A stretch of DNA of 64,000 nucleotides from Dickeya undicola (GTDB lineage Bacteria; Pseudomonadota; Gammaproteobacteria; Enterobacterales; Enterobacteriaceae). A program made the position numbers and the translations under genes. The DNA lies in NCBI RefSeq assembly GCF_000784735.1, contig NZ_JSYG01000011.1, positions 1 through 64,000 of the forward strand, given 5' to 3'. Positions 25,745-35,592 of this stretch are shown here, in pieces; position 1 is the first letter of the stretch, and each line of letters opens with the position of its first letter. Below the pieces are notes generated by a model. The model did no database searches, was not told the origin of the DNA, and saw only the letters and a program-made list of their open reading frames with translations.

Positions 25745-26713
25745 ATGTTTGAACTCCGTGTTCTGACCGGATTGCACCGTGGGGCCGCGCTGCCGCTGAG
25801 CGGAACCTCATGGCGTATCGGTTCCGCCGATGAGGCGGATATGGTGCTCTACGATCCCGGCATCCGCGAGCAGCACTGCCTGCTGGAAAAGCAACCCGAC
25901 GGCTGGCTGGTATCCGTACTGGATGGCCCAGTCAGCGACAGCGAAGGCCACGCGACGGCGCAATCGCTCTGGCTCCCCCCCGGTACGCCGTTTGCCGCTG
26001 GCGGGATCTGGCTGTGTGTGGTCAGTGCTGACACCCCCTGGCAGGACGAGGCACAAGACACACCACCCGACGACGACCAGGCCAGCGATGACGCCGTGAC
26101 TGACGTGCAAGACGCCCCGCCGGACGTCACCGCCTCGGACATACCTCCGGCACCGATACCCGAACCGATGGTGATACGCCGGGAAAAACCGCGCCTGCCG
26201 CTGTGGGCCAAATTCAGCTACCTGCTGCTGGCGGTGTTGCTGTTCATGATTGTCGGTAGTTGGATGTTGCAGGAAACGGCGGCGATGCCCTCCGCGCCAC
26301 CACCGCAGGATAACCGGTTACCGATCGGCACCTTGCCGCAATTGAGCAGCACCTTGCAAACCATGCTGACCGACCGCGAACTGGAGCGGCTGGTGTCGAC
26401 CAGTCAGGATAACAACCGCATCGTGCTGAGCGGTGCGTTGCCCCCCGCGCAGCACACTCGGTTGGCGCGCATGTTGGCACAGTTCCACCAGCGTTACGTC
26501 ACCGCATTGCAGATTGAAAACCACACCACCGTGAAGAACGACCAGTTGCCGTTCCAGATCGTGCAGGTCACCAGCGGCCCGAAAGCCAACGTGGTGACCT
26601 CAGACGGGCGACGCATCTTCGTCGGTGACGAGGTGGACAACCTGCGGCTGGTCAGCATCAACGACAGCCAGATTGAATTTCGCGGCAAGCAACAGATCAA
26701 GGTGAACTGGTAA
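25745..26713 (+). CDS. hrpQ: HrpQ, T3SS inner-membrane ring protein (SctD)
   Basis: HrpQ is the YscD/PrgH-type outer component of the inner-membrane ring. It has an N-terminal FHA-like cytoplasmic domain (about 1-100; LRVLTGLHRGAALPLSG), an acidic Pro-rich linker, one membrane helix (about 158-177; LLLAVLLFMIVGSWML) and a periplasmic domain with ring-building repeats to residue 322. The length is somewhat shorter than YscD, as is usual in Hrp systems. It overlaps hrcN by one base. Confidence 0.94.
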   Translation: MFELRVLTGLHRGAALPLSGTSWRIGSADEADMVLYDPGIREQHCLLEKQPDGWLVSVLDGPVSDSEGHATAQSLWLPPGTPFAAGGIWLCVVSADTPWQDEAQDTPPDDDQASDDAVTDVQDAPPDVTASDIPPAPIPEPMVIRREKPRLPLWAKFSYLLLAVLLFMIVGSWMLQETAAMPSAPPPQDNRLPIGTLPQLSSTLQTMLTDRELERLVSTSQDNNRIVLSGALPPAQHTRLARMLAQFHQRYVTALQIENHTTVKNDQLPFQIVQVTSGPKANVVTSDGRRIFVGDEVDNLRLVSINDSQIEFRGKQQIKVNW

Positions 26714-28092
26714 TGAGCGCGCAGGACGTAATCGACAGCCGCTATCCGCAACTGAGCCGGTGGTTGCAACAGCAACACCGTCAGTTGGCGGCGTATTCGC
26801 CGGTGACCCGGCAGGGGCAGATCATCGGTATCAGCGGCATTCTGCTGGAGTCCAGCCTGCCGAACGCCCGCATCGGCGATCTGTGTCTGGTGGCCCGTGA
26901 CGACAACTCGCAGGTGCTGGCGGAAATTGTCGGCTTCAGCCCGGAAAACACCTTTTTGTCGGCGCTGGGCGCGCTGGACGGCATCGCGCAGGGCGCGGTG
27001 GTCACGCCGTTGTACCAGCCGCATTGCGTGCAGGTGTCCGACGCGTTGTTTGGCAGTGTGCTGGATGGCTTCGGCCGCCCGCTGGAAGACGGCGGCCACA
27101 GCGCGTTTGTCGAACCGGGTTCACTCAACGCCAACCCCATCCCGGTGATTGGCGACGCGCCGCCCCCCACCGAGCGCCCCCGTATTGCCGACCCGCTGCC
27201 CACCGGGATGCGTGCCATCGACGGCCTGCTGACTATCGGCTGTGGTCAGCGTGTCGGGGTCTTCGCCGGTGCCGGGTGCGGCAAAACCACCCTGCTGGCG
27301 GAGCTGGCGCGTAATACGCCGTGCGACGCCATCGTGTTTGGGTTAATTGGCGAGCGTGGCCGCGAACTGCGCGAATTTCTTGATCACGAGCTGGACGAAC
27401 AATTGCGCAGCCGCACGGTGCTGGTCTGCTCGACCTCTGATCGCAGCAGTATGGAACGAGCCCGCGCCGCGTTCACCGCCACCGCCATCGCCGAAGCCTT
27501 TCGCGCAGAGGGCAAACAAGTGCTGTTAATTATCGACTCGCTGACCCGCTTTGCCCGCGCCCAGCGTGAAATCGGCCTGGCGCTGGGCGAGCCGCAAGGG
27601 CGCGGCGGGTTGCCGCCGTCGGTCTATACCCTGTTGCCCCGGCTGGTAGAGCGCGCCGGACAAACCCGTCAGGGGGCCATTACCGCGCTCTATTCGGTGC
27701 TGATCGAGCAGGACTCGATGAACGACCCGGTGGCCGATGAAGTCCGGTCGCTGATCGACGGCCACATTGTGCTGTCGCGTCGGCTCGCCGAACGCAACCA
27801 CTACCCGGCGATCGACATATTGATGAGCTTGAGCCGCACCATGAGCAACGTGGTGGAACGGGAACACACCCGCCACGCCAACGCCGTGCGGCGGTTGATG
27901 GCCGCCTACAAGCAAGTGGAAATGCTGATCCGTCTTGGTGAATACCAACCGGGACACGACGCCTTTACCGATGCTGCCGTCAGCGCCAACGACGACATCA
28001 ACCGTTTTCTGCAACAGGCGATGCGCGAGCCGCAAGGCTTCGAGCACATTCAGTCGCAACTCGAAGAGGTGAGCCAGTATGCCAATCTCTAA
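26713..28092 (+). CDS. hrcN: HrcN, T3SS ATPase (SctN)
   Basis: HrcN is the hexameric F1-beta-like ATPase that unfolds and strips chaperones from substrates at the base of the injectisome. The 459-residue protein has an N-terminal beta-barrel, Walker A GAGCGKTT (186-193), the family signature GLIGERGREL (210-219), catalytic Glu in the same segment, Walker B LLIIDS (271-276), and a C-terminal helical domain. ATG at 26713 overlaps the hrpQ stop. All key residues are present. Confidence 0.97.
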   Translation: MSAQDVIDSRYPQLSRWLQQQHRQLAAYSPVTRQGQIIGISGILLESSLPNARIGDLCLVARDDNSQVLAEIVGFSPENTFLSALGALDGIAQGAVVTPLYQPHCVQVSDALFGSVLDGFGRPLEDGGHSAFVEPGSLNANPIPVIGDAPPPTERPRIADPLPTGMRAIDGLLTIGCGQRVGVFAGAGCGKTTLLAELARNTPCDAIVFGLIGERGRELREFLDHELDEQLRSRTVLVCSTSDRSSMERARAAFTATAIAEAFRAEGKQVLLIIDSLTRFARAQREIGLALGEPQGRGGLPPSVYTLLPRLVERAGQTRQGAITALYSVLIEQDSMNDPVADEVRSLIDGHIVLSRRLAERNHYPAIDILMSLSRTMSNVVEREHTRHANAVRRLMAAYKQVEMLIRLGEYQPGHDAFTDAAVSANDDINRFLQQAMREPQGFEHIQSQLEEVSQYANL

Positions 28093-28558
28093 CGCCATGA
28101 AATCCGTTAGTGCGATGGAAGAAGAGCAGCCAGACAGCAGCGCACAGGAGCTGGGTGCCGTACTTAATCAGCTGCTGCCGATCCATCGGCAGCGCCTCAG
28201 CCGCGCCGAGCGCCAGTTACGCCAAACCGAACAGGTGCTCAGGCAAACCGAAGCGGCGCTACGCACGCAACAGGCACAACTGGAACAGCTACAGGCCGAC
28301 TGGCAACAACAGCGCGATAGTTTCCTGCGTGAGGCGCTGGGTAAAACCCAGACACTGGAGTCGCTGAAAAACCAACTGGAGCAGGAACAAAAGCATATTC
28401 GTCAGATTCAGGCGCAGGTGCTGCTGTGTACCGACTGGCAGCAACAGTATCTGAACCGGCAGCAGCAGGTCAGCCAGGCGCGGGAAGCCGCCCGGCTCTG
28501 CCAGAAAGCCGTTGAAAAACTGGAGTTTCTGTTAACCACCTATCAGGAGGCGATATGA
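28079..28558 (+). CDS. hrpO: HrpO, T3SS ATPase stalk protein (SctO)
   Basis: HrpO is the YscO/FliJ-type central stalk between the ATPase and the export gate. The 159-residue protein is almost entirely coiled coil, rich in Gln, Arg, Leu and Glu (about 30-150), as expected. It overlaps hrcN by 14 bp and hrpP by 4 bp. The first ATG (28079) is used; an in-frame ATG at 28097 is an alternative. The sequence is poorly conserved in this family, so the call rests on position plus the coiled-coil character. Confidence 0.92.
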   Translation: MPISNAMKSVSAMEEEQPDSSAQELGAVLNQLLPIHRQRLSRAERQLRQTEQVLRQTEAALRTQQAQLEQLQADWQQQRDSFLREALGKTQTLESLKNQLEQEQKHIRQIQAQVLLCTDWQQQYLNRQQQVSQAREAARLCQKAVEKLEFLLTTYQEAI

Positions 28559-29085
28559 CCCCTCATCTGCCCACAACACCAGATGTTTCTCTGCCTGCCC
28601 GGCACGCGTTGCCGCACGGCCAGGAACAGGATTTCCCCAGCTACGGTTATGACGACGACGGCCTATGGGAACCGTTCGGCGATTTGTCCGAGCCGGAAAT
28701 GCGTTTTCCCGACGCCAGTTGGCTCACGTTTGGCCCGCCACTGGCGCTAAATCTGTCGTTGGGTCTGGATGGCTTCACCGAAGCATCCTCGCAAGCGGAA
28801 CCGGTCACACCGGCCTATTGGCCCACGCTGGAGTCATCGCTGACCGACATGCCGCTATTGCGCCGGGGAGAACCGCTGTCGTTCAGCCTGCAACTGCCGC
28901 AGTTAGGCAGTGTCGATGTGCGAATGGTGACGCTGCCCGCCAGCGGCTGGGACGTTTCACTGCGCTTCGGCAAATCCGCCTACGAGCAGTTGAAAGGCCA
29001 GCGCGACGCCTGCCGTCGTTCGCTGTCGGACACGCTACGCGCACCGGTGCGGCTGCAATTTGAAAGCCGGGAGGACGAGGAATGA
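28555..29085 (+). CDS. hrpP: HrpP, pilus-length / substrate-switch protein (SctP)
   Basis: HrpP is the YscP/FliK-type regulator of pilus length and substrate specificity. The 176 residues contain a Pro/acidic variable N-terminal half and a more conserved C-terminal domain (about 95-170; LSFSLQLPQLGSVDVRMV, a T3S4-like fold). It starts with GGAGGCGAT-ATG overlapping the hrpO stop by 4 bp and overlaps hrcQ by 4 bp. As usual for Hrp systems it is much shorter than YscP, in line with the long flexible Hrp pilus. Confidence 0.92.
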   Translation: MTPHLPTTPDVSLPARHALPHGQEQDFPSYGYDDDGLWEPFGDLSEPEMRFPDASWLTFGPPLALNLSLGLDGFTEASSQAEPVTPAYWPTLESSLTDMPLLRRGEPLSFSLQLPQLGSVDVRMVTLPASGWDVSLRFGKSAYEQLKGQRDACRRSLSDTLRAPVRLQFESREDEE

Positions 29086-30179
29086 CCCCGTTTGCCAGAA
29101 CGCTGCGCCCGGTCAGCCGGGCGCGAGCCGCGCTCTCTCGCCAGTTGGCGTCGGCGCACCGTTTTGCCTTCATGCTGGACGGGCAGCCCGGTGAATTGCG
29201 CCTGCAACTGGCGGACGACGCGCCACCCGGTGAGCAGGAAAGCCGCTGGCGCTGCCATGCCGGTACGCTGTGGCTGGATGGTAACGCCGCCCCCTTGCTG
29301 TCGTTGCTTTCCACCTGCCCGGCGCTTACCCCCGGCCCTGACGACACCGCAGATACCGCCGACTGGTACTGGACGCAGTATAACCATCACCTCAGCCCGG
29401 CATTGCGTGAGCTATTCGGTGAGATTCAGCCGGTGTTATCCGCACAGCCAGAGCACGCTGCGCAGAATAACCTGACACTGTGGCTGGAGGTGATCCGTGG
29501 GGATTTCCGGGTTCGCAGCCGGTTGCGCACATCACTCCAAACCTTGCAGCAGTGGCAAAGCCAGCCGGGATGGTACGCGCCCCGCTACCCGCTGCCCGGT
29601 CATCTGGCGATGCGCGTGCCGCTGACGCTGGCAGAAGTGACGTTGTCACACGAACAACTGGCGACGCTGGAACCAGGCGACCTGATCTGTCCACTCAAAC
29701 AGTACTTTTCACCGCAGGGTAACGGCTGCATCACGCTGGCCAACCGGCGGCTGACCGGGCAGCTCAGGATGGATGCGCTCGCCCCTTACTGGTTTACCGT
29801 GACAGAACAGGAGGAATGTCCCGTGACAACACCCTTTGACGACACCATGCCTTTTGAAACCTACGCCGCCCCCGAGACGTCACCGCACACAGAGCACGAC
29901 AGTCACGCCGAGGTGCCGCCGGGCTATATGCTGCCGCCGCTGACGCTGGCGCTGACCGTGCGTTGTGGCTACCTGACGCTGACGTTGCAGGATTTGCAGC
30001 AGCTCGCACCCGGCACGGTGTTGACCTTACAACAGGCGACACCCGGTGAAGCAACCTTGTACCACGGCGAGCAACCGCTGGCATTGGGTGAACTGGTAGA
30101 CGTAGAAGGCCGACTGGGGCTACAAATCACCCGCCGCCTTGGCACAGAGGGAGAGATCGCCCCGGAGCCATCGTTATGA
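29082..30179 (+). CDS. hrcQ: HrcQ, T3SS cytoplasmic ring protein (SctQ)
   Basis: HrcQ is the C-ring/sorting-platform protein related to FliM/FliN. The gene is a single 365-codon frame, unlike Pseudomonas syringae, where it is split into hrcQA and hrcQB. The C-terminal 80 residues are a SpoA (FliN-like) domain ([20 protein letters not shown]). A second SpoA-like segment precedes it near 185-250. An internal translation start giving a free C-terminal fragment is common in this family; an ATG/GTG preceded by AGGAGGAATG occurs near 29809-29823, which would fit such a start. It overlaps hrpP and hrcR by 4 bp. Confidence 0.94.
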   Translation: MTPFARTLRPVSRARAALSRQLASAHRFAFMLDGQPGELRLQLADDAPPGEQESRWRCHAGTLWLDGNAAPLLSLLSTCPALTPGPDDTADTADWYWTQYNHHLSPALRELFGEIQPVLSAQPEHAAQNNLTLWLEVIRGDFRVRSRLRTSLQTLQQWQSQPGWYAPRYPLPGHLAMRVPLTLAEVTLSHEQLATLEPGDLICPLKQYFSPQGNGCITLANRRLTGQLRMDALAPYWFTVTEQEECPVTTPFDDTMPFETYAAPETSPHTEHDSHAEVPPGYMLPPLTLALTVRCGYLTLTLQDLQQLAPGTVLTLQQATPGEATLYHGEQPLALGELVDVEGRLGLQITRRLGTEGEIAPEPSL

Positions 30180-30829
30180 CCTCGGGCAGCTTTGACCCGG
30201 TAATGTTTGCCCTGTTTCTGGGCACATTGTCGCTGATTCCACTGATGATGATCGTCTGCACCTGCTTTCTGAAAATTTCCATGGTGCTGGTGATTACCCG
30301 CAACGCCATCGGGGTACAGCAGGTGCCGCCCAACATGGCGTTGTACGGCATCGCGCTGGCCGCCACGCTGTTCGTGATGGCCCCCGTATTCAGCGATATC
30401 AAGCAACGATTTCAGGACACACCGGTAGATTTCAGCAGCCTTGATGCGCTGGAAAGCAGTGTGACCCGTGGTATCGAACCGTTGCAAAAATTCATGTCGC
30501 GCAACACCGACCCGGATATTCTGACCCATCTGCATGAAAACAGCCTGCGCATGTGGCCAGCCGCGATGTCCGAAAAAATCACCACCCAAAGCATTCTGCT
30601 GGTGCTGCCAGCCTACGTGCTGTCGGAGCTACAGGCCGGGTTCAAGATAGGCTTCCTGATTTATATCCCGTTTATCGTCATCGACCTGATTGTCTCCAAC
30701 GTGTTGCTGGCGCTGGGGATGCAAATGGTGGCACCCACCACCCTTTCGCTGCCGCTCAAGCTGCTGTTGTTCGTGCTGGTCAACGGCTGGACGCGCCTGC
30801 TCGATGGCCTGTTCTACAGTTACATGTGA
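30176..30829 (+). CDS. hrcR: HrcR, T3SS export gate protein (SctR)
   Basis: HrcR is the FliP/SpaP-type subunit of the export pore. The 217-residue integral membrane protein has four hydrophobic segments and the family signatures [19 protein letters not shown] and [17 protein letters not shown]. The C-terminus [20 protein letters not shown] is typical. Translation is coupled to hrcQ through a 4-bp overlap. It is among the most conserved T3SS components and the call is certain. Confidence 0.97.
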   Translation: MTSGSFDPVMFALFLGTLSLIPLMMIVCTCFLKISMVLVITRNAIGVQQVPPNMALYGIALAATLFVMAPVFSDIKQRFQDTPVDFSSLDALESSVTRGIEPLQKFMSRNTDPDILTHLHENSLRMWPAAMSEKITTQSILLVLPAYVLSELQAGFKIGFLIYIPFIVIDLIVSNVLLALGMQMVAPTTLSLPLKLLLFVLVNGWTRLLDGLFYSYM

Positions 30830-30836
30830 GGCGACC

Positions 30837-31097
30837 ATGGAAACGCTCAATCTGTTTAGACAGGCAATGGTGCTGGTGGTGATGCTATCAGCGCCGCCAC
30901 TGCTGGTCGCGGTGGTGGTCGGTGTGCTGATTTCGCTATTGCAGGCGGTGATGCAGTTGCAGGATCAAACCCTACCCTTTGCCGTCAAGCTGGTGGCGGT
31001 AGGGTTGGTGCTGGCGATGACCGGCCGTTGGATCGGCGTAGAACTGATCCAGCTGGCGATGATGGCGTTCAACATGATCGAACAAACCAGGGCGTGA
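30837..31097 (+). CDS. hrcS: HrcS, T3SS export gate protein (SctS)
   Basis: HrcS is the FliQ/SpaQ-type subunit of the export pore. The 86-residue protein has two membrane helices (about 15-40 and 50-75) and the family signature LLQAVMQLQDQTLPFAVKL. The open frame extends upstream to 30690, inside hrcR, but the ATG at 30837 with GAGGCGACC before it gives the canonical length. It is 7 bp from both neighbours. Confidence 0.97.
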   Translation: METLNLFRQAMVLVVMLSAPPLLVAVVVGVLISLLQAVMQLQDQTLPFAVKLVAVGLVLAMTGRWIGVELIQLAMMAFNMIEQTRA

Positions 31098-31104
31098 GGC
31101 AGCC

Positions 31105-31908
31105 ATGTTTTCCATCGCCACCATCCAGAATATCTACGATTTTATTTACGCGCTAACGCTCGGCGTGGCCCGGCTGTACCCCTGCTTGTTCCTGGTGCCA
31201 CTGTTCTCGTTCACCATTATCAAAGGCATGTTGCGCAATGCGGTGGTGATCGCACTGGCGCTGGTGCCAGCCGGTGCCATCCAGCAACAGATGCTGACCA
31301 CCACACTCACCTGGCCGATGTTACCCGGCCTGCTGCTCAAAGAGCTGATGATCGGGCTGCTGTTGGGCGTGGTACTGGCGATGCCGTTCTGGCTGTTTGA
31401 GTCGGTTGGGGCGTTATTTGACAACCAACGCGGTGCACTCACCGGTGGCCAGCTCAACCCGGCACTGGGCAGCGATGCCACCCCGCTCGGCCACATGATG
31501 AAAGAGCTGTTCATCATGTTATTGGTCATCACCATCGGTTTTTCCGGCTTTACCCAATTACTGTGGGACAGCTACCAACTGTGGCCAGCGCTAGACTTCC
31601 TGCCGCCGTTATCAGAACAGGGCTTCCATACCTATCTCGACCTGCTCAAAGACACCTTTCAGCACATGGTGGTCTACGCCGGACCACTGGTAGCGCTGTT
31701 GCTATTGCTGGAATTCAGCATCGCTATTCTCAGCCTTTACAGCCCACAGTTGCAGGTTTACGTCTTGTCCACACCCGCTAAATGTCTGGCCGGTATGGCA
31801 TTTTTCGTGCTTTACATGCCGGTACTACAGTTTCTCGGTGAAGGTCGGCTCAAGGCACTGACTGACCTGAAACATCTGTTCCCACTGTTTTTTCAGGCGT
31901 CGTCCTGA
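31105..31908 (+). CDS. hrcT: HrcT, T3SS export gate protein (SctT)
   Basis: HrcT is the FliR/SpaR-type export-gate subunit. The 267-residue polytopic membrane protein has about six hydrophobic helices and the conserved segment DNQRGALTGGQLNPALGSDATPLG followed by the LLVITIGFSGF helix. GAGGCAGCC precedes the ATG. It lies between hrcS and hrcU in the conserved RSTU order. Complete length, no oddities. Confidence 0.97.
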   Translation: MFSIATIQNIYDFIYALTLGVARLYPCLFLVPLFSFTIIKGMLRNAVVIALALVPAGAIQQQMLTTTLTWPMLPGLLLKELMIGLLLGVVLAMPFWLFESVGALFDNQRGALTGGQLNPALGSDATPLGHMMKELFIMLLVITIGFSGFTQLLWDSYQLWPALDFLPPLSEQGFHTYLDLLKDTFQHMVVYAGPLVALLLLLEFSIAILSLYSPQLQVYVLSTPAKCLAGMAFFVLYMPVLQFLGEGRLKALTDLKHLFPLFFQASS

Positions 31909-31941
31909 CAGGCAACACGCAAGATACAGCGAGGTAGCGCA

Positions 31942-33021
31942 ATGAGTGAAAAAACAGAAAAGCCCACCCCCAAAAAATTGCAGGATGCCCGTAAAAAAGG
32001 GGAAGTGGGACAGAGCCAGGACGTACCTAAACTGTTGATCAGTTTTGCGTTGCTGGAAATGATTCTGGCGATGAGTGACAGCGGCATGAGCAAGTTGCAG
32101 GCGCTGATGCAGTTGCCGGTGAGCCGCATCACCGACCCGTTCGGCCATGCGGCGGATGAAATTTTCAGCGAAGCGCTGTCGCTGCTGGCGACCTTCTGCC
32201 TGCTGACCATCAGCGTCGCGCTGCTGATGCGCCTCGTGGGCGGCTGGATCCAGTACGGCCCGCTGTTTGCCGTTGAAGCGCTGAAAATTGACTTCAACCG
32301 CCTCAATCCGATCAATCAAATCAAACAAATGTTCACCATGCGCAAGCTCACCGACATGCTGACCAACATCCTGAAAGCGGTCACCATCGGGCTGGTATTC
32401 TGGCTGGTGGTGATACCGCAGTTGGAATGGCTGGTGGAGCTGGCTTACGGCGACCTGACCGCATTCTGGAAAGGGGTGGAGAGCGTGCTGAAAAGCGTGG
32501 CGCGCACCACCCTTTCCGCACTGCTGGCGCTGGGGGTGCTCGACTTCGGCCTGCAAAAGTATTACTTCCTCAAGCAGCAGCGCATGAGCCATGAAGATAT
32601 CCGTAACGAGTTCAAAAACTCGGAAGGCGACCCGCACATGAAAGGCCATCGTAAATCGGTGGCGCAGGAAATCCTCAACGAGCCAGCCAGCCCGCGCACC
32701 AAACCTAAAGTGGAAGACGCCGACCTGCTATTGGTCAACCCCACCCACTACGCCGTGGCGCTGTTCTACCGCCCCGGCAAAACACCGCTACCACGTATTC
32801 TGCTCAAAGGAGAAGACGATCAGGCCAAGGCGCTGATCGCCCGCGCCCATCAGGTCGGCGTGCCGGTGATCCGTTTTATCTGGCTGGCCCGCACCCTGTA
32901 CCGAATACCAGAAGGTCACTACATTCCGCGTGATACCCTGCAACCGGTGGCGCAGGTCTACCGGGTGTTACGACAGTTGGAGAAAGACCTTCCGCCCCAG
33001 GATGTGATCGAGATGGGCTAA
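31942..33021 (+). CDS. hrcU: HrcU, T3SS autoprotease / substrate switch (SctU)
   Basis: HrcU is the FlhB/YscU-type gate protein. It has an N-terminal Lys/Glu-rich start (SEKTEKPTPKKLQDARKKG), four membrane helices (about 28-210), and a cytoplasmic domain with the self-cleavage motif NPTH at 266-269. Cleavage between Asn and Pro drives the switch from early to late substrates. It is the last gene of the hrpJ operon (359 residues). GAGGTAGCGCA precedes the ATG. No hairpin terminator was obvious in the 88 bp after it. Confidence 0.97.
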   Translation: MSEKTEKPTPKKLQDARKKGEVGQSQDVPKLLISFALLEMILAMSDSGMSKLQALMQLPVSRITDPFGHAADEIFSEALSLLATFCLLTISVALLMRLVGGWIQYGPLFAVEALKIDFNRLNPINQIKQMFTMRKLTDMLTNILKAVTIGLVFWLVVIPQLEWLVELAYGDLTAFWKGVESVLKSVARTTLSALLALGVLDFGLQKYYFLKQQRMSHEDIRNEFKNSEGDPHMKGHRKSVAQEILNEPASPRTKPKVEDADLLLVNPTHYAVALFYRPGKTPLPRILLKGEDDQAKALIARAHQVGVPVIRFIWLARTLYRIPEGHYIPRDTLQPVAQVYRVLRQLEKDLPPQDVIEMG

Positions 33022-33109
33022 AGGGCGCGACGCGGTGTCGTCATGGCATCGACGCCATTGCCTGTTAAACTACAGCCGGATATTTTTTTAATCGGAACAC
33101 GAGGGCAGC

Positions 33110-33595
33110 ATGGCAGACAAAATTCATCGCTATCAGGTTCAGGTTAGCTGGACCGGCAACCAGGGCACCGGCACCAAGCATTATCGCGGCTACAGCCGCG
33201 ACCATGATATCTGCGCGCCGGGCAAACCGACGCTGCCCGGCTCATCCGACCCGAGTTTCCGTGGCGACCCGGCGCGCTGGAATCCGGAAGAGCTGCTGGT
33301 CGCGTCGCTGTCCGCCTGCCACAAGCTGTGGTATCTCGGGTTGTGCGCGGGAGCCGGCGTCACGGTGCTGGCCTACGACGATCGGGCGGAGGGGGAAATG
33401 GTGGAAGAGGCTGGCGGTGCCGGGCAGTTTCTGTCGGTCACGCTGCGTCCACGCGTGGTGATCAGCGCCGACAGCAACGCACAGACCGCTCTCGCGTTAC
33501 ATCATCAGGCTCACGAGATGTGCTTTATCGCCCGCTCGGTCAATTTTACCGTCACCCACCAGCCGGACATCGTGGTCGACGCGCCCTCGCTTTGA
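33110..33595 (+). CDS. OsmC/Ohr-family protein
   Basis: This 161-residue OsmC-family protein probably reduces organic hydroperoxides. It carries the first active-site cysteine in the segment EELLVASLSACHKLWYL and a second in HEMCFIARSVN, the two-cysteine arrangement of the family. ACGAGGGCAGC precedes the ATG. It follows the T3SS operon on the same strand, 88 bp after hrcU, but nothing ties it functionally to secretion. It marks the right border of the hrp cluster. Subfamily (OsmC, Ohr or YhfA) is not settled. Confidence 0.85.
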   Translation: MADKIHRYQVQVSWTGNQGTGTKHYRGYSRDHDICAPGKPTLPGSSDPSFRGDPARWNPEELLVASLSACHKLWYLGLCAGAGVTVLAYDDRAEGEMVEEAGGAGQFLSVTLRPRVVISADSNAQTALALHHQAHEMCFIARSVNFTVTHQPDIVVDAPSL

Positions 33596-33606
33596 CAGTA
33601 ACACCA

Positions 33607-33636
33607 CGGCGGCGATATCTGTACCTGTCGCCGCCG
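33607..33636 (+). terminator. GC-rich hairpin after the OsmC-like gene
   Basis: CGGCGGCGA and TCGCCGCCG form a perfect 9-bp stem with a 12-nt loop, 12 bp after the stop codon. No T-tract follows. Confidence 0.5.
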
Positions 33637-33788
33637 CGCCATCTCCTGCTCATTGCTGCGTCGCCTGGCTGATTGCTGCGTAAAGAAAACCGTTCCCCAG
33701 TCAAAAATCGTTTCAATATAATCCTGCACTTACGTTAAATATTTGCTATTACAGCAATTATTTTCCTGTTACGGATAAAAGTGCGCTT

Positions 33789-35018
33789 ATGTTCAAGTCG
33801 TTTTTTCCCAATCCTAAACTGTTTTTCTCTTCCGCACTGATCTGGTCGCTGATAGCGGTCATCATCTGGTATAGCTGGGGACGTCCGTTGGGCGATAGTC
33901 TGCTGCACATCACCCAACCGCTACCACAAGGTGCGATGCGGTTCCTTTCGCCCACCTTTCTGTGGTTCTACGGCTACTATCTGTTGTGCGTCGGTCTATT
34001 CGCGGGTGCCTGGGCGCTGTTAAACCCGCATCCCTGGCAACGCTGGTCGATTCTCGGCTCCTCGCTGATCATTTTTGTGACCTACTTTTCCGTCGAAATC
34101 GGCGTGGCGATCAACGACTGGTACGGCCCGTTTTACGATCTGATCCAGAAAGCGCTGAGCGCGCCGAACTCGGTGACCATTCAGGCGTTTTACCAGCAAT
34201 TACTGATTTTCCTCGGTATCGCCCTGACCGCGGTGACCGTTGGCGTGCTGAATCTGTTTTTTGTCAGTCATTACGTCTTCCGCTGGCGTACCGCTATGAA
34301 CGACTACTACACCTCGCACTGGCAGGCATTGCGCCACATCGAAGGGGCGGCACAGCGTATTCAGGAAGACACCATGCGTTTCGCGTCCACGGTGGAAAGC
34401 CTGGGGGTGGACCTGGTGAAATCGCTGATGACGTTGATCGCGTTCTTGCCGGTGCTGGTCAGCCTCTCGTCTCACGTCAAATCGCTGCCGTTGATTGGCG
34501 AAGTTCCCTACGGCCTGGTAATCGTCGCCATCATCTGGTCACTGGCGGGCACCAGCGTGCTGGCATTCATCGGTATCAAACTACCGGGGCTGGAGTTCAA
34601 TAATCAGCGGGTGGAAGCCGCCTACCGTAAAGAGCTGGTGTATGGTGAAGATGACCCCAGTCGCGCTACGCCACCCACGGTAAAACAGCTATTTAGCAAC
34701 GTGCGAAAAAACTATTTCCGTCTCTACTTCCATTACACCTATTTCAATATCGCGCGGGTGCTTTACCTGCAAAGCGACAACGTATTCGGCATTATCATGC
34801 TGTTGCCGTCGATCGTGGCGGGCACGGTAACACTGGGCCTGATGAACCAGATAACCAACGTGTTCGATCAGGTACGTGGTTCATTTCAGTACCTGATCAA
34901 TTCCTGGACCACCATCGTAGAGCTGATGTCGATTTATAAACGTCTGCGCAGTTTTGAGTCCGTCATTAAGGACGTGCCGCTCACCCACAACGTGGCGGAT
35001 ATGACGTCCGACGCCTGA
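33789..35018 (+). CDS. sbmA: SbmA/BacA-like peptide antibiotic transporter
   Basis: This 409-residue inner-membrane protein resembles SbmA/BacA, which imports antimicrobial peptides by proton motive force. It starts [19 protein letters not shown] and has about seven to eight membrane helices. Typical segments are [20 protein letters not shown] and [15 protein letters not shown]. There is no ABC ATPase domain, which separates it from YddA-type relatives. SbmA-like transporters help Dickeya survive plant antimicrobial peptides; that is family knowledge. The gene appears to be monocistronic. No strong ribosome binding site was seen. Confidence 0.9.
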   Translation: MFKSFFPNPKLFFSSALIWSLIAVIIWYSWGRPLGDSLLHITQPLPQGAMRFLSPTFLWFYGYYLLCVGLFAGAWALLNPHPWQRWSILGSSLIIFVTYFSVEIGVAINDWYGPFYDLIQKALSAPNSVTIQAFYQQLLIFLGIALTAVTVGVLNLFFVSHYVFRWRTAMNDYYTSHWQALRHIEGAAQRIQEDTMRFASTVESLGVDLVKSLMTLIAFLPVLVSLSSHVKSLPLIGEVPYGLVIVAIIWSLAGTSVLAFIGIKLPGLEFNNQRVEAAYRKELVYGEDDPSRATPPTVKQLFSNVRKNYFRLYFHYTYFNIARVLYLQSDNVFGIIMLLPSIVAGTVTLGLMNQITNVFDQVRGSFQYLINSWTTIVELMSIYKRLRSFESVIKDVPLTHNVADMTSDA

Positions 35019-35592
35019 TTGATGGCCTCCTCCCTTGCCGTGCTACCGTTCCGGTGGCACGGATCCCTGCCCAACACCCTCATAGACAAGCATCGCCCTC
35101 TCCAGCATCAAAGGCGGGTCAGGATGACCGATAAAAAGCGAAGACCTGAACACCGTTGCAGCAAAAAATGCGGTTTTTTCGTGCGGCTATTTCGTGCAGG
35201 CGATTAAACACAGGAAAATACGTTTTATCGCCCGCAGCGAATAACATTAAAAAATAGCATTTCATGCTTTATTCCCGGCTGAATTTTGGAATAGACAGCA
35301 AAATAGATAATGCTAAGCACACCTTCAAACTAGTACGTGAAATCACTTAACAAATAAAAAACAAAAAAAGAATAGAACATATAGCCCAACCTGTAACAAA
35401 AACAGATAAATAGCGAATGACTTACGTCGTAAGCAGACTATTTCTATCTCTGAAAAATGTGATACTATTCACAGGTTTTTTCTCACCTCTGGAAAACAGC
35501 AATTTTTTATTCTGAAAAAACAAGGACGTAAACAGATATTACTTCTGTTGAACTTGCATTATCAAAGCGTTAGCCCCAATAGGAATCCCTCG
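35019..35592. other. Long AT-rich upstream region of the first chemoreceptor gene
   Basis: About 570 bp with no supported gene. A GC-poor stretch (35220-35545) precedes the chemoreceptor and should hold its promoter. I found no clear flagellar sigma-28 motif (TAAA-N15-GCCGATAA). Confidence 0.6.

Noticed and set aside
25802-25825. GGAACC followed by GGTTCC within hrpQ, resembling a hrp box
   Set aside because: There is no CCACNNA element at 15-16 nt spacing, and the site is inside a coding region far from a gene start. It is a chance palindrome.
28797-28830. GGAACC within hrpP near a CCCAC sequence
   Set aside because: The spacing is about 19 nt and the second element does not fit the consensus; it is inside an operon with no reason for a promoter.
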